Part shown: piece after piece, positions 50,425 to 60,936 of the stretch
How the letters are laid out: each line of letters starts with the position of its first letter
Position numbering within the stretch: position 1 is the stretch's first letter
From: Paenibacillus sp. CC-CFT747
GTDB lineage: Bacteria > Bacillota > Bacilli > Paenibacillales > NBRC-103111
Direction: 5' to 3'
Length of the DNA: 64,000 nucleotides
Assembly: GCA_030323305.1 (NCBI GenBank)
Contig: CP106741.1
Span: forward strand, 191,001-255,000
Translations under genes and position numbers: made by a program
Notes under the pieces: generated by a model
Seen by the model: only the letters and a program-made list of their open reading frames with translations
Databases searched by the model: none
What the model was told of the DNA's origin: nothing

Positions 50425-52452
50425 ATGAAGCTGTATTCTTCTCCAACCTTGATTTACTATACTTTGGCAGACGGCCGGAACGTTCCGGTTTCCCCGGTCA
50501 GCGTGCCCGGCGGGGCGGAAGGGATTATAGAATATACGCCGGTGTGGGGCTATTATACGGGAACGAAGGTCACCGGCGCCGAGGTGGTGCTGATCGAAAC
50601 CGGCAGTCCGGCTTGTTACCGGGTTATGGAGGTACATCCCCCGTCCGGTCCCCGAAAAGGAAGCACCATTCCCGCTAACGGTTTTGTCCTCTCCGCCGTC
50701 CCGGGCAGAACGACGGACCGTGATGAGTGGCTGCTCGCTCACTTCCGGGTCGGCGATTGGGTGACCCGGCACGAACGGACACCGGCGGAAGCGGACCTGC
50801 GGGGGAACGACGGCGGAACAAGCCGGCCGGCCGCCGAGCAAGGGCTGAACCGGGCGGAGGATAGCATCCGGACCGCGGAAGCCAGCCTGGACCTGGCGCG
50901 GGAGGAGTACGCGAACGTTCCGTTCCGCGAAGCCGACTCCCGCCTTTCCTCAGCCCGGGAAAGGCGGGAGCAAGCCCGGCGCCTGGCCGCCGCCTCTCCC
51001 GCCGAAAGCGTCCACTGCTCCCGGCAGGCGGAGGCCTGGGCCCTGGAGGGCTACTGCCTGTCGCTTCCGAGCCGGACGGCAGAGGCACGGGGCGTCTGGT
51101 ACCGGCCGGTGGAACGGAACGCGGAAGAGGTCGGCGTGACGCTGGACCGGATGGCGGCTTCGGGCCTTAACGAGCTTTACCTGGAAACTTTCTTCCAAGG
51201 TTATACCATTTTCCCCAGCCGGACCGCCTGCGCCCATGGAATTGCCGGGCAGAACCCGGTTTTTGCCGGCTGGGACCCGCTCGACGTCTTTGTTAAGGAA
51301 GCCGCTAAGCGGGGCATTGCCGTGCATGCCTGGATCAACGGCTTTATGGTCGGGATCGACCCGTCCGGAGGCCCCATCCTCCGCATTCATCCGGAATGGG
51401 CGGCGGTGCCCCGGGACAGCGTCGGCCGGGACCAGCCTGCTCCCGATCCGAGCACGGGGTACTTCTGGATGGACATCGTGAATCCGGAGCCGCGGGATTA
51501 CCTGATCGGCCTCATGAAGGAAATGGTCGGCCGCTACGGAGCAGCCGGCGTGAACCTGGATTACATGAGGTTTCCCTCCGACGGCTTCAGCTATTCCCCG
51601 TACGCCCGTTCCGCTTACGCCGAAGAAACGGGGACGGACCCCTACTACCTCCGGACCGACAACGATCCCGCCGGGTGGGAGCATTGGACGGCGTGGCTCC
51701 ACCAAGCCGAAAATGAAGGGATGAAGGCGGTTTACCGGGAGCTCAAAGCTCTAGCCCCGCAGACCGTTGTCTCGGCCGCTCCGGAGCCGGGACCGGAGGC
51801 CGACCGGATCGGCGAATGGGCGGAGTATGTGGATGTCGTCATCCCCCAGGCTTATTACGCTGAAGCCGGGCGGGCCAGGGAATCCGTCATAAAGCATAAA
51901 GAGAAGCTGGCAGAGGGCTGCCTCGTCTACAGCGGCCTTTATCCGCTCTACATCCATTTGGATGCCTTCTCGACGGTCACCCAGCTGCTTGCTGTCCGTG
52001 ATCTGGACCAGGGAGCGAGTCTCTTCTCCTTCGGGCAGGCCGGGCCTCCACACGTGAAGGCCTTGCGCCAGGGACCATGGCGGGAGAACGCCGTTTCCCC
52101 CGGCCTTCATCCGATCGAAGCCGCGAGCCGCCTCATCTCGGAGATGGTCCGCGACCTCCGTGAGGTCTACCTGCCGCGGGGAGCCGCTGCGGACCGCATC
52201 GGCGGTGCCCTGCTCGCGGCAATGGAGGCCTTCACGGCGGAGTACGATAGCCTCCGGGAAGCGTCCTTCGGTCCGGTCATGGCCCCTGATGCTCACGACC
52301 GGCTTCTCGGCTGTCTCGGCGGAGTGCACCGTGCCGTCGCTTCCGGCAAGGCGGAAGGCGGCCTACACACGGCGGCGGAGCGGCGCCTGCAGGATCAGCT
52401 TCGCTATGCGGAGGACCTGATCACCTATTCACGGAAGAAGGGGATCTGGTAA
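50425..52452 (+). CDS. GHL10-type (YngK-like) glycoside hydrolase
   Basis: An intact 675-residue protein starting MKLYSSPTLIYYTLADGRNV at ATG 50425, after CAGGAGG. The first 100 residues form a beta-rich region. A helical, charged segment of about 80 residues follows (GLNRAEDSIRTAEASLDLAR onward), then a TIM-barrel GHL10/DUF187 domain (about 225-545) with RGVWYRPVERNAEEVGVTLD, FVKEAAKRGIAVHAWINGFM, GAAGVNLDYMRFPSD and YVDVVIPQAYYAE. A helical C-terminal region completes it. Unlike many relatives, it shows no signal peptide or S-layer domains. It probably attacks a glycan, but activity is not established for most of the family. Confidence 0.85.
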   Translation: MKLYSSPTLIYYTLADGRNVPVSPVSVPGGAEGIIEYTPVWGYYTGTKVTGAEVVLIETGSPACYRVMEVHPPSGPRKGSTIPANGFVLSAVPGRTTDRDEWLLAHFRVGDWVTRHERTPAEADLRGNDGGTSRPAAEQGLNRAEDSIRTAEASLDLAREEYANVPFREADSRLSSARERREQARRLAAASPAESVHCSRQAEAWALEGYCLSLPSRTAEARGVWYRPVERNAEEVGVTLDRMAASGLNELYLETFFQGYTIFPSRTACAHGIAGQNPVFAGWDPLDVFVKEAAKRGIAVHAWINGFMVGIDPSGGPILRIHPEWAAVPRDSVGRDQPAPDPSTGYFWMDIVNPEPRDYLIGLMKEMVGRYGAAGVNLDYMRFPSDGFSYSPYARSAYAEETGTDPYYLRTDNDPAGWEHWTAWLHQAENEGMKAVYRELKALAPQTVVSAAPEPGPEADRIGEWAEYVDVVIPQAYYAEAGRARESVIKHKEKLAEGCLVYSGLYPLYIHLDAFSTVTQLLAVRDLDQGASLFSFGQAGPPHVKALRQGPWRENAVSPGLHPIEAASRLISEMVRDLREVYLPRGAAADRIGGALLAAMEAFTAEYDSLREASFGPVMAPDAHDRLLGCLGGVHRAVASGKAEGGLHTAAERRLQDQLRYAEDLITYSRKKGIW

Positions 52453-52494
52453 CGATCCGGCGGGGTCCCTCCTGGAAAGGGACAAGGAAACCCT

Positions 52495-52680
52495 AGTTCC
52501 TTTATGCCCGGCGAAGCGCTCTTTTTCCCTGGCTATAAGATACTGTAGTTCCTCTAGGCCGAAGAAACGCTCCGTTGCCGGGCAATAGGATACCGGCGTT
52601 CCTCTATTCGCGGGGTTCCTTTTCCGCTCGGGGAAACGTTCCTTAACGCATCTACCTGGAGTTCCGTTAATGGAAGTCAG
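52495..52680. repeat. Degenerate tandem repeats of about 50 bases in the 52453-52901 gap
   Basis: The motif (A/C)GTTCCTCTA recurs at 52495, 52547 and 52597, with a fourth AGTTCCGTTA near 52660. Each copy is followed by GC-rich sequence and an ATAAGATAC / ATAGGATAC element. The unit is about 50-52 bases. No plausible gene lies here. The minus-strand open frame over it is itself repetitive. Confidence 0.6.
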
Positions 52681-52771
52681 CATGTTTATAAACCAGGGTG
52701 GGCAGCACATGCCTGCCCCAACATGCTCCCGGTAAAATGGAAGACGCAGCCTTCCGGGGCGCCCCTATACA

Positions 52772-52801
52772 AAAAGCCATGTGCCGGGGCACATGGCTTT
52801 T
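52772..52801. terminator. Bidirectional terminator downstream of the FAD oxidoreductase
   Basis: AAAAGCCATGTGCC and GGCACATGGCTTTT form a perfect 14-base stem around GG, 100 bases after the oxidoreductase stop. Confidence 0.9.
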
Positions 52802-52901
52802 AATGTAAGGATAGGTGGACGGACGGCACAGGAACCTGCCCCCTTCATTCGATACGTCCACCTGGAAGATTTCGAGCGATTCGAGAAAGACGGAATACCG
52901 T

Positions 52902-54466
52902 TTATTTCTCCTCGGGCCAGTGAAGCTCCACTCCATGCCGGAGGAGGAGCTCCTGGTACGCACGGAGGTGGTTCGCCTCTTCCCGGACGTCATGAGGCCG
53001 GCAGTCGTTCAAGACGGCATAGGCTGCCAGATAACCCGCGGCTTCCCCGATGTTCCATTCAGTCGGATGAAGACGGTAGCAGCCGTTGGTGACCTGGGTC
53101 GTTCCGATGTTTTTGCAGGCCGGCAGAAGATTCTTGACGCGGATGGGCAGCAGCGCCCCAAGCGGGATTTCGTAAGGATAGACCGGGATATAGATCGCCC
53201 GCTGGGTAACGGTCGTCGGATGCAGGTCAAGCGCATAGCTGCCCACTCCGACGCTGTCCTCGTACCGGAGCGTTCCGGCTTCCCCCGTACCTCCATGCTG
53301 ACGTCGTTCTCGGTAATCGTATACACGGCCTTGATCCGCCGGGATTCCCGGATATAAGGCGCCTTGGCGAGTCCGTCCTCCGTGCCCAGCACGTCTCCTC
53401 TCGGCCGGACCCCGGGATAGCCGCGGCCGCCGTCGGGGCGCGGGGCCTCCGTTTGCAGCCAGTACAGAAGCGACAGGCTCAGCTGCCGGGCTCCATGCAG
53501 ATGCTTCTCCCTCTCCTCCTCGGACACCCCGTAGATCGGGCCGACGTAATAATCATTCTGCGGCCAGTTGACCAGGGTCACCGGGCCTTCGTACAAAGGC
53601 TCCGTGTAGATCGAGGGATCCACAATCTGCCGGTAGTCCCACAAGGAGACGACGCCCCGGTCGTTCGGAAACATCGTGTATTCCTTCAGCCGGGTGGAAT
53701 CATGAGGATCGATCGCGTTCCAGTTAAGCAGAGGCAGCGTGGAGAAGGAAGGGATGTAAGCCTTCCAGTAGTCGTACATCTCCGGCCGCTCGATGGTGAA
53801 ATCTCCGCCCTCAACATAATCGGCGGCAAAGACATGGGTGATGGACTGCATGTCCAAAGGATCCGCCTCCCGGGCGGCATGAAGCTCCCTGTTTCGCTGG
53901 ACGCTTCGGCGCCCATGATGAACTCGACTCCTGCCAAGGGAAGCACATCCCCGCATTCCGTCGCATCGAGGAAATAGGCGCCCGTCAGCTCCAGCCTCCT
54001 GCCGGTGCCCCGCTGCTCGACAGTGACGGACCGTACCGAGTCCCCTTCCGTCTCCGCCGCAACCGGCTTGTATTCATAAAGCACGGTGATTCTCCCGGAA
54101 TTGACATAGGGTGCCAGCATGTCCTCCAGCACCTGGAGCGCGACGCGCGGCTCGTGGGCGAGCCGGCTCACCCAGCCTTTGCCAGGGTTCAGGTGGGGAT
54201 TGTTCCGGGCTTCTTCCGTAAGCGGATAATGGTCGCGGTAGTAGGCCCGGACCCTCTCCCGGAATTCCCGGTAGCCGGCCGTGCAGCCGAACGACTCGAT
54301 CCATCTATGCTCATCGGGCGGCACCCCCTGGCTCGTCAGCTGGCCTCCCAGCCAGTCGGTCTCTTCGGTTAGAATCACCTTCATGCCGGCCTTCGCGGCC
54401 GCCAGAGCCGAGGCGGTGCCTCCCAGCCCCCGCCGATCACGATCACATCCGCCTTCCGTTTCTCCA
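52902..54466 (-). CDS. FAD-dependent oxidoreductase (several frameshifts)
   Basis: A flavoprotein of about 521 residues. It starts MEKRKADVIVIGGG at ATG 54466 after AGGAGGG. LGGTASALAAAKAGMKVILT follows one frame over, as a G is missing in the C5 run at 54427-54431, completing the dinucleotide-binding GxGxxG. Later segments are TDWLGGQLTSQGVPPDEHRW, YFLDATECGDVLPLAGVEFI, PYEIPLGALLPIRVKNLLPA and KNIGTTQVTNGCYRLHPTEW, an FAD_oxidored (Pfam PF12831-like) pattern. Further frame changes lie near 53890 and 53280. It ends VELHWPEEK. The substrate is unknown. Location downstream of RpiR and NanE suggests sugar-derived substrates. Confidence 0.82.
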
Positions 54467-54657
54467 TTCGGTTTCCCTCCTGCAACTGATTAGTAAATCT
54501 CGTGCCTTAACCGTTCAATGGCAAACATGAGTTACCCTCCATACGGTTCCTTACGAAATAGTTTCTGACGAATAGTCCCTTCCCCATCGTCCATTACTAA
54601 ATTTTTTCATACGGAAGGAAAATCCGGCCCCGCTCCCTTGCAGACGTCTACCTTCGG

Positions 54658-55493
54658 TTAATAGATTCGTTCAATTACGGCCTTCGCCGTCCGTTCCTTC
54701 ATTTCCTTCGTCCACTCCGGCCTCTTCTCGGCCAAGCCCTGGCAGAGCAGGTCCAGCACGAACAGCTGGGCGATTTTGGCGGCCATCGAGCCTCCTTCTA
54801 AGGGCGACTCTTTACCCGCCGTCAAGAGAACGACATCCGCCACACCCGTAATCGGAGACTTGGCGAAGTTCGTGATGGCGATTACCGACGCTCCGCTCTG
54901 CTTCGCCTTGGCGAGCATATCGTTCGTGTCGAGCGTGCTTCCCGACACGCTGAAGCCGACAGCCACGTCCCCGGGGCGCATGGACATCGCGGCCATCATC
55001 TGCATATGGCTGTCCGCCACCGCTTCGGCGCGCCGCCCGATCCGCATGAACCGGTTTTTGGCGTCCAACGCGGTAATCCCCGATGCCCCCACCCCAAAAA
55101 TTGGACGTGGCCCGCCACATCGATCAAGTCGACTGCCTTCTGCAACTTGTCCTTGTCGAGCAGGCTGAGGCAGGTGTCGAGGGCTTGAACCGCGTGACGG
55201 TAAACGCCCCGGGCCGTTTCCTCTTCCCCGTTTCCGGAGTCCGGCTGATCCGGATTCTGGTACGCCTTGTCCTGGGCGAGGGCGAGTTTGAAGTCCTGAT
55301 AGCCCTTGAAGCCGATTTTGCGGCAGAACCGCATAATGGTTGTTTCCCCGACCTCCGCGAATTCGGACAGCTCCGTGACCGAATGGTAGATGAGGTCTAC
55401 GTTCCGCTCGAGAACGGCGTCGGCCACCTTCTGCTCCGACTTCGTCAGAGAAGGATAATAGCTATAAATCCGAGCCCTCACGTCCATCCGCAT
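54658..55493 (-). CDS. RpiR/MurR-family regulator with SIS domain (one frameshift)
   Basis: About 279 residues from MRMDVRARIYSYYPSLTKSE (55493). An N-terminal RpiR HTH (ELSEFAEVGETTIMRFCRKI followed by GFKGYQDFKLALAQ) is joined to a C-terminal SIS sugar-phosphate-binding domain (PGDVAVGFSVSGSTLDTNDM, ASVIAITNFAKSPITGVADV). A frame change near 55100 interrupts the segment that should read IFGVGASGITALDAKNRF. The first 32 bases overlap the end of nanE, so it is co-expressed with it. Expected ligand: an amino-sugar phosphate such as N-acetylmannosamine-6-P, as in other NanE-linked RpiR regulators (inference). Confidence 0.88.
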
Positions 55494-56189
55494 TCCCCGC
55501 CTTTCGAATTAGCTCCGCATACCGGGCCGTCACCACCTGGGGCCGCGTGATCGCCGAGCCGACGACAACGGCGTAGGCGCCTTCGGCAAGAGCCTGTACC
55601 GCCTCCTCGGGAGAAAAGATCCGCCCTTCGGCCAGTACCGGAAGGGTAAGTCGATCCGCCGCCTGCCGGATCAGGGCGAAATCGGGCTCCTCCTGCTGAG
55701 GAGAATACGGCGTATAGCCGGACAGCGTGGTCGACACACAGTCCACTCCCAGGAGGCGGCGTATTCCGCTTCCTCCAGGGTGGAGATGTCGGCCATCATC
55801 CGGATGCCCCGGCTCTTCATGTAAGCCGTCAGCCCTTCCAGCGTCTCCCCGCACGGCCGTGGCCGGCGGGTGGCGTCGAAGGCGATCATGTCGGCTCCGG
55901 CCTCGGCCAGCTCGTCGACCTCCCGGCTCGTCGGCGTAATATAGACCTCGCATCCGTCGTAGTCCCTCTTGATGATGCCGATCACCGGCAGCCCGGTTGC
56001 CGCCTTGATGGCTCGGACGTCCTCCGGCCCGTTGGCCCGGATGGCGGACGCTCCTCCCTGCTTGGCGGCCTTGGCCATTTGGGCCATCGTGGAGGCTCCG
56101 TGCAGAGGCTCGTCAGCCAGCGCCTGGCAGGACACAATCAGCCGGCCCCGGAGTTGTTCGAACAGCGAGTCTCTTTCGGCGGGCGTCAC
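55462..56189 (-). CDS. nanE: N-acetylmannosamine-6-phosphate 2-epimerase (one frameshift; start uncertain)
   Basis: NanE converts ManNAc-6-P to GlcNAc-6-P in sialic acid and amino-sugar catabolism. The TIM-barrel sequence runs RGRLIVSCQALADEPLHGAS, GASAIRANGPEDVRAIKAAT, IGIIKRDYDGCEVYITPTSR, GADMIAFDATRRPRP. A frame change near 55745 is followed by VDCVSTTLSGYTPYSP, and the end is VVVGSAITRPQVVTARYAEL. The best separate start is GTG 56189 (MTPAERDSLFEQL), but it has no ribosome site. The frame is open upstream into the DUF4127 protein with no stop between, so a natural fusion is possible. Length about 242 fits NanE. Confidence 0.85.
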
Positions 56190-57829
56190 GCTGTTTTGCC
56201 CGACCCTGTCAGCCCCGTCTTCCCTGTCTGCCCCTCCGGCTTGCCTGGCCCCGTCTGCCCGACCAGCCTGGCTGGCATATGCCGGATCTTCCGGCTTCAG
56301 CGGCTGCCCAATCGGAACCGCCCGGACCGTCAGTCCGACCTCAAACATCCGGCTCCACGGCATCCAGCAGTCTTCGATTTCGATCCGGTACCGCTGGTCG
56401 GCCAAGTGCTCCTCCGCAAACTGCTCCAGCTCCCGGCGGACGATCCGGGAGATTTCCCGCGGCTGCCGTCGATGGAGAAATAGGTATGCCCTAGCTCCTT
56501 GACGGCTTCATTGCTTACCCGGCGGCGGACGGAGGAGCAGTAGCCGGCATCCTCCACATAGCGCAGAGCCAGAAAATCGCGGTGAACGACCGTATCGCCG
56601 TAAACCAAAAAGAGCATACCTTGAGCAATGCAGGTGCCGAGCGTGTTCGAGCTCGTGTTCCAGCCGGCATATCCAGCCAGCCGGAACAGCATGTCCTTCT
56701 GGCGGAGCAGCTTCACCAGCTGCAGATCCGAGCCGTTCGCATAGGCAATATCGGCAACGATGCACGGCTTGCTGAAGCGGCGCATGGCCATATCCGCGTA
56801 TTCGACCAGCTCCACGAGATTGCGGAAGGCATCGTAGCCCGGATTAGGCTCATGCTGCACCACGGCTTCCCTCATGACGTCCCCCGGCGTGTTGCAGAGA
56901 ATGACGGCATCCGCTTCTCCGAGCGAGGAGGCCAGCATTCCCCCGGCCGCAAGAATTTGATACTTCAGGCTTTCAGAGAACGGGCGGTCTTCATAGAGCG
57001 GGGTAAGGAACGGGCCTTGGACCCCCGCGAATTTCGGATAAAGAAGCGGCGTCCGGTTATGCATCCGGTTCACCATGCGCGACAGAAGCGTGCAGCCGAC
57101 CTCGTCGGCCCCCGGGTACATGTAGACCTTCTGCTCCACATCCAGTTCCCTGATGCGCTGGCGGACCTCCTGCTGATCGAGGGCCGTCCAGCCGTAAGGA
57201 GCGGAATCGTCCTGGGGCACGATGAGGAAATCGATCGTACCGTCGGCCGCATAGTCGAGCGCCAGGCGGTTCACTTCCCGGTTGACCGCGCGGCGATCCA
57301 AGTAATCATCCAGTACGCCGGGACCGGGCAGCCGCTGGTCGTGGCCGGCCAGCTCCGTCAGCTCCTCGCCGGAAGCGAGGCCGAGCTCTTTCTTGTGACG
57401 GAGGAAGCCGGTCCGGAAAATCTCCCGCCCCCAATCACCGTAATAATCCGGCTCCTCGTCGTTCGAGGAGTATTGCGGGCAGCGCATGATAAGCTGGAAC
57501 GCGTACAGGATTAAACGCGGGTTCTCCTCCTTCACCCGGCGGAGTCCTTCGAGCCGTGCGGCCGCTTCCTCTACCGTGTCGTGGTGAAGACGGGAAGGAA
57601 TAATTCCCCCGTACAGAAGGGTATCCAGCGCGACAATGGCACCGTCCGCCTCCTTCGCTTCCTCCAGAAACCAATCCCATAAACCTTTGGTGTCGCCGGG
57701 CTGTTTTTTACGGCCCATCAGCTCCATACCGGGGCGAACCAGATGAAGGTCCGTGCCTGCGGCAAGCAGCGGGGGAAAGTCATAATTGCAGGGCCGCTCG
57801 TCGAGCGGGATGTAGATAATTTTCGGCAT
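56190..57829 (-). CDS. DUF4127 family protein (one frameshift; C-terminal end unclear)
   Basis: A protein of about 530-545 residues from MPKIIYIPLDERPCNYDFPP (57829). Conserved-looking segments include LDTLLYGGIIPSRLHHDTVE, FLIVPQDDSAPYGWTALDQQ, YPGADEVGCTLLSRMVNRMH and IVADIAYANGSDLQLVKLL, the pattern of DUF4127. A G is missing near 56457 after FSIDGSRG; the next frame reads EISRIVRRELEQFAEEHLAD and WMPWSRMFEVGLTVRAVPIG. It then enters an Ala/Gly/Asp-rich linker that stays open into NanE. Biochemical function is unknown. The gene pair with NanE points to amino-sugar metabolism. Confidence 0.8.
56199..56234 (-). other. Potential G-quadruplex in the DUF4127-NanE linker
   Basis: On the minus (coding) strand, five G runs (4, 3, 4, 3, 3) are separated by loops of 6, 5, 6 and 2 bases. 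This fits the canonical four-run quadruplex rule, so it could fold in mRNA. It ends 9 bases before the candidate nanE GTG. Confidence 0.5.
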
Positions 57830-58200
57830 GCGGGATATCCGGGAGCAGGCGGCAGGGTTCCGCCTCTCATCAGCCTCGTAAGGCTCCGGCCTCCTTCTAT
57901 TAGAATGGGGAAAAAGGCAATCTCTTTACCGCCATTCTAGCACGAAGAGGAATGATTCTCCACAAATAAATATATGGGCGGAATTTTTCTCCGGACAGTG
58001 GTCAAGAGGCCGCTCCCCTCTTAACGCTTAACAAAAGGGTTCGGGCTATCGCCCCTCCCCCTCCAAATGGGCTTGTAACCCAATCACATATCCCCCGTTC
58101 TCGTGAATATATTTGATAACAAGCTATCCGACTTTCCTCCGGCCCGGCGGACGGGTCCGGTGTCCCTTAGCGTCAGCGCCATTCTTCAGGAGGTGTAGCC
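57830..58200. other. Divergent intergenic region between DUF4127 and yhbH
   Basis: 371 bases with no gene. It holds upstream sequences for both genes, including an AT-rich GTGAATATATTTGATAACAA stretch near 58104-58123 and CAGGAGG (58187-58193) for yhbH. No perfect long dyad is seen. Confidence 0.5.
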
Positions 58201-59343
58201 ATGACGAAACCCGTATTTATCGTATCCCGCGAGGACTGGTCCCTGCACCGTAAAGGTTACCAGGACCAAACCCGCCATCAGGAAAAAGTGCGCGAAGCGA
58301 TCAAACAGAATCTTCCTGATCTCGTCACCGACGAAAGCATCATCCTCTCCAACGGACGGCAGATTATCAAAATTCCGATCCGCTCCCTCGACGAATACCG
58401 GTTCCGCTATAACTACAGCAAGTCGAAGCACGTCGGCCAGGGAGACGGAGACTCCCAGGTAGGCGACGTGCTGGGCAGCGAGCCGGCCAAAGGTCCCGGC
58501 AAAGGCGAAGGCGCGGGCAGCCAGCCCGGAGAGGATTACCTGGACACGGAAGTAAGCGTGGAAGAGCTTCAGGCGATGCTCTTCGATGAGCTGGAGCTTC
58601 CGAATCTCCAGGAGAAGGACAAGAAGCAGCTGCACACCTCCGAGGTGGTGTTCACAGACATCCGCAAGAAGGGAATCATGTCGAACATCGACAAGAAGCG
58701 GACGATTCTCGAGAACCTGAAACGCAATGCCAACGCAGGCCAGCCGGGGATTCACGGCATTTCCCCCGACGATCTGCGCTTCAAGACGTGGGAAGAGATC
58801 CATAAGCCTCATTCCAATGCGGTCATCATCGCCATGATGGATACGTCCGGCTCCATGGGAAGCTTCGAGAAATACATCGCCCGCTCGTTCTTCTTCTGGA
58901 TGACCCGCTTCCTCCGCACGAAGTACGAGAACGTCGAGATCGTTTTCATCGCGCACCATACGGAAGCGAAGGAAGTGACGGAAGAGGAATTCTTCAACAA
59001 AGGGGAAAGCGGCGGAACGATCTGCTCCTCGGCTTACCAGAAGGCGATCGATATCATCGACTCCCGGTACTCCCCTGCCATGTACAACATCTACCCGTTT
59101 CATTTCTCGGACGGAGACAACCTCACCTCCGACAACGAGCGCTGCGTCAAGCTGATCGGGCAGCTGATGGAGCGCACCAACATGTTCGGCTACGGGGAGG
59201 TCAACCAGTACAACCGGAGCAGCACGCTCATGTCGGCGTTCAAGCATATCAAGAACCCCAAATTCCAGTACTGCATCATCCGGGAAAAAGGGGAAGTGTA
59301 TGACGCCTTGAAGGCCTTTTTCTATAAACCGGAGGCGGGGTGA
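58201..59343 (+). CDS. yhbH: Sporulation protein YhbH (VWA-domain)
   Basis: An intact 380-residue protein starting [20 protein letters not shown] at ATG 58201, 7 bases after CAGGAGG. The family (DUF444/YeaH) is recognisable from [21 protein letters not shown] basic, Gly-rich segment follows, then a von Willebrand A-type domain with MIDAS-like [20 protein letters not shown]. The last part includes [20 protein letters not shown]. In Bacillus it belongs to the sporulation regulon. In enterobacteria the homologue YeaH works with PrkA kinase and the SpoVR homologue YcgB. spoVR follows after 4 bases; prkA is not next to it here. Confidence 0.93.
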   Translation: MTKPVFIVSREDWSLHRKGYQDQTRHQEKVREAIKQNLPDLVTDESIILSNGRQIIKIPIRSLDEYRFRYNYSKSKHVGQGDGDSQVGDVLGSEPAKGPGKGEGAGSQPGEDYLDTEVSVEELQAMLFDELELPNLQEKDKKQLHTSEVVFTDIRKKGIMSNIDKKRTILENLKRNANAGQPGIHGISPDDLRFKTWEEIHKPHSNAVIIAMMDTSGSMGSFEKYIARSFFFWMTRFLRTKYENVEIVFIAHHTEAKEVTEEEFFNKGESGGTICSSAYQKAIDIIDSRYSPAMYNIYPFHFSDGDNLTSDNERCVKLIGQLMERTNMFGYGEVNQYNRSSTLMSAFKHIKNPKFQYCIIREKGEVYDALKAFFYKPEAG

Positions 59344-59347
59344 GCCT

Positions 59348-60783
59348 ATGCAGTCCCATGAAATCAAAGAGCTGGAGCGGGCCATCGAGGAAATAACGGA
59401 GATCGCCCAAGGCTTCGGGCTGGACTATTACGAGATGCGCTACGAAATCTGCCCCTCAGACATCATCTACACCTTCGGCGCCTACGGAATGCCCACCCGC
59501 TTCAGCCACTGGAGCTTTGGAAAAACCTTCCACAAGATGAAGACCCAGTACGATTTTGGTCTGAGCAAAATTTATGAGCTCGTCATCAACTCGAACCCGT
59601 GCTACGCGTTTCTTCTGGACGGCAATTCGCTTATCCAGAACAAGCTGATTGTCGCGCATGTCCTCGCCCACTGCGATTTCTTCAAGAACAACATGCGCTT
59701 CTCCAATACGAACCGCAACATGGTGGAGAGCATGTCGGCAACCGCCGAGCGCATCCGCCAATATGAAATCGAGCACGGCACGGAGAAGGTCGAGCAGTTT
59801 CTCGATGCCGTGCTCGCCATCCAGGAGCATGTCGACCCCGGCCTCATCCGGCCGTACCGCCGCGGCGAACGCACGACTCCCGACCGGATAAAGGGCCGGG
59901 AGGCGGCCGCCGAGACCGGCAGCGAGCCGCAGACCGGCTACGAGGACCTGTGGTCCCTCGAACGCGATACCCACTCCAAGCCCGAGCCGATCACCGTGCG
60001 TAAATTTCCTCCCAGCCGGAGAAGGACCTGCTGTGGTTTCTCGAAATGCATTCCCCCGAGCTGGAGGACTGGCAGCGGGACATCCTGACGATGATGCGCG
60101 ACGAGATGCTGTATTTCTGGCCGCAGATGGAGACCAAGATCATGAACGAGGGCTGGGCTTCGTACTGGCACATCCGCATTATGCGCGAGCTCGACCTGAC
60201 GCCGGAGGAGACGGTGGAGTTCTCCAAGCTGAATTCCTCGGTCGTCCAGCCGTCCAAAAGCAGCCTCAATCCCTATTACCTTGGCTTGAAAATCTTCGAG
60301 GACATCGAGAAGCGTTGGGATAAGCCCACGCAGGAAGAGCAGGAGCGGTTCGGCCGCAGGCCCGGCCAGGGCCGCGAGAAGATGTTCGAGGTCCGCGAAT
60401 TCGACTCGGATACCTCGTTCATCCGCAGCTACCTGACGAAGGAGCTGGTGGAGGACCTCGATCTGTATATTTTCGAGAAGAAGGGCACCGACTGGAAAAT
60501 CACCGACAAAACCTGGATGAACATCCGCGACCAGCTGGTGTACTCCCGCGTCAACGGGGGCTTCCCTTACCTGGTGGTGGACAACGGGGACTACAAGCGG
60601 CTCGGGGAGCTGTACCTGAAGCACTCCTTCGAGGGGATGGAGCTTGACCTGAAATACCTGGAGCGCACCCTCCCCTCGGTTCAAAAGCTTTGGGGCAAGC
60701 CGGTTCACCTGGAAACGATCGTCGAGGATAAGAAAGTGGTATTCACATACGACGGGAAGAAGCACCACCGCCAGTTTATTTAG
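59348..60783 (+). CDS. spoVR: SpoVR family stage V sporulation protein (one frameshift)
   Basis: About 478 residues from [20 protein letters not shown] (59348). Conserved SpoVR segments are [68 protein letters not shown] and [17 protein letters not shown] base is missing near 60010, where [20 protein letters not shown] is expected. The protein ends [11 protein letters not shown]. SpoVR is required for normal spore cortex formation in Bacillus. The 4-base gap to yhbH shows an operon, and a terminator follows. Confidence 0.93.
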
Positions 60784-60788
60784 GGTTA

Positions 60789-60830
60789 AACGCCGGGTTG
60801 CGGACCGCTCCGCCTGCCCGGTGTTTTTTT
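60789..60830 (+). terminator. Intrinsic terminator after spoVR
   Basis: An ACGCCGGG...CCCGGTGT stem with an inner GCGGA/TCCGC stem is followed by T7. Confidence 0.85.
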
Positions 60831-60936
60831 GTGCCCCTCCCGTCGCCCTTCTCTAGTAAACTTCCACGAATACCGGAGTCACCCTTCCATTCCGTTACAT
60901 AGAATAGAGCGAAAACAAGAAAAGGAGTTGGTAGAT

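Noticed and set aside
52495..52680. CRISPR array
   Set aside because: Units are degenerate, lack constant-length spacers between identical repeats, and no cas genes are present in the window.
58186..59385. 399-codon minus-strand open frame
   Set aside because: Complement of yhbH, which has clear SpoVR-partner and VWA motifs and a good ribosome site.
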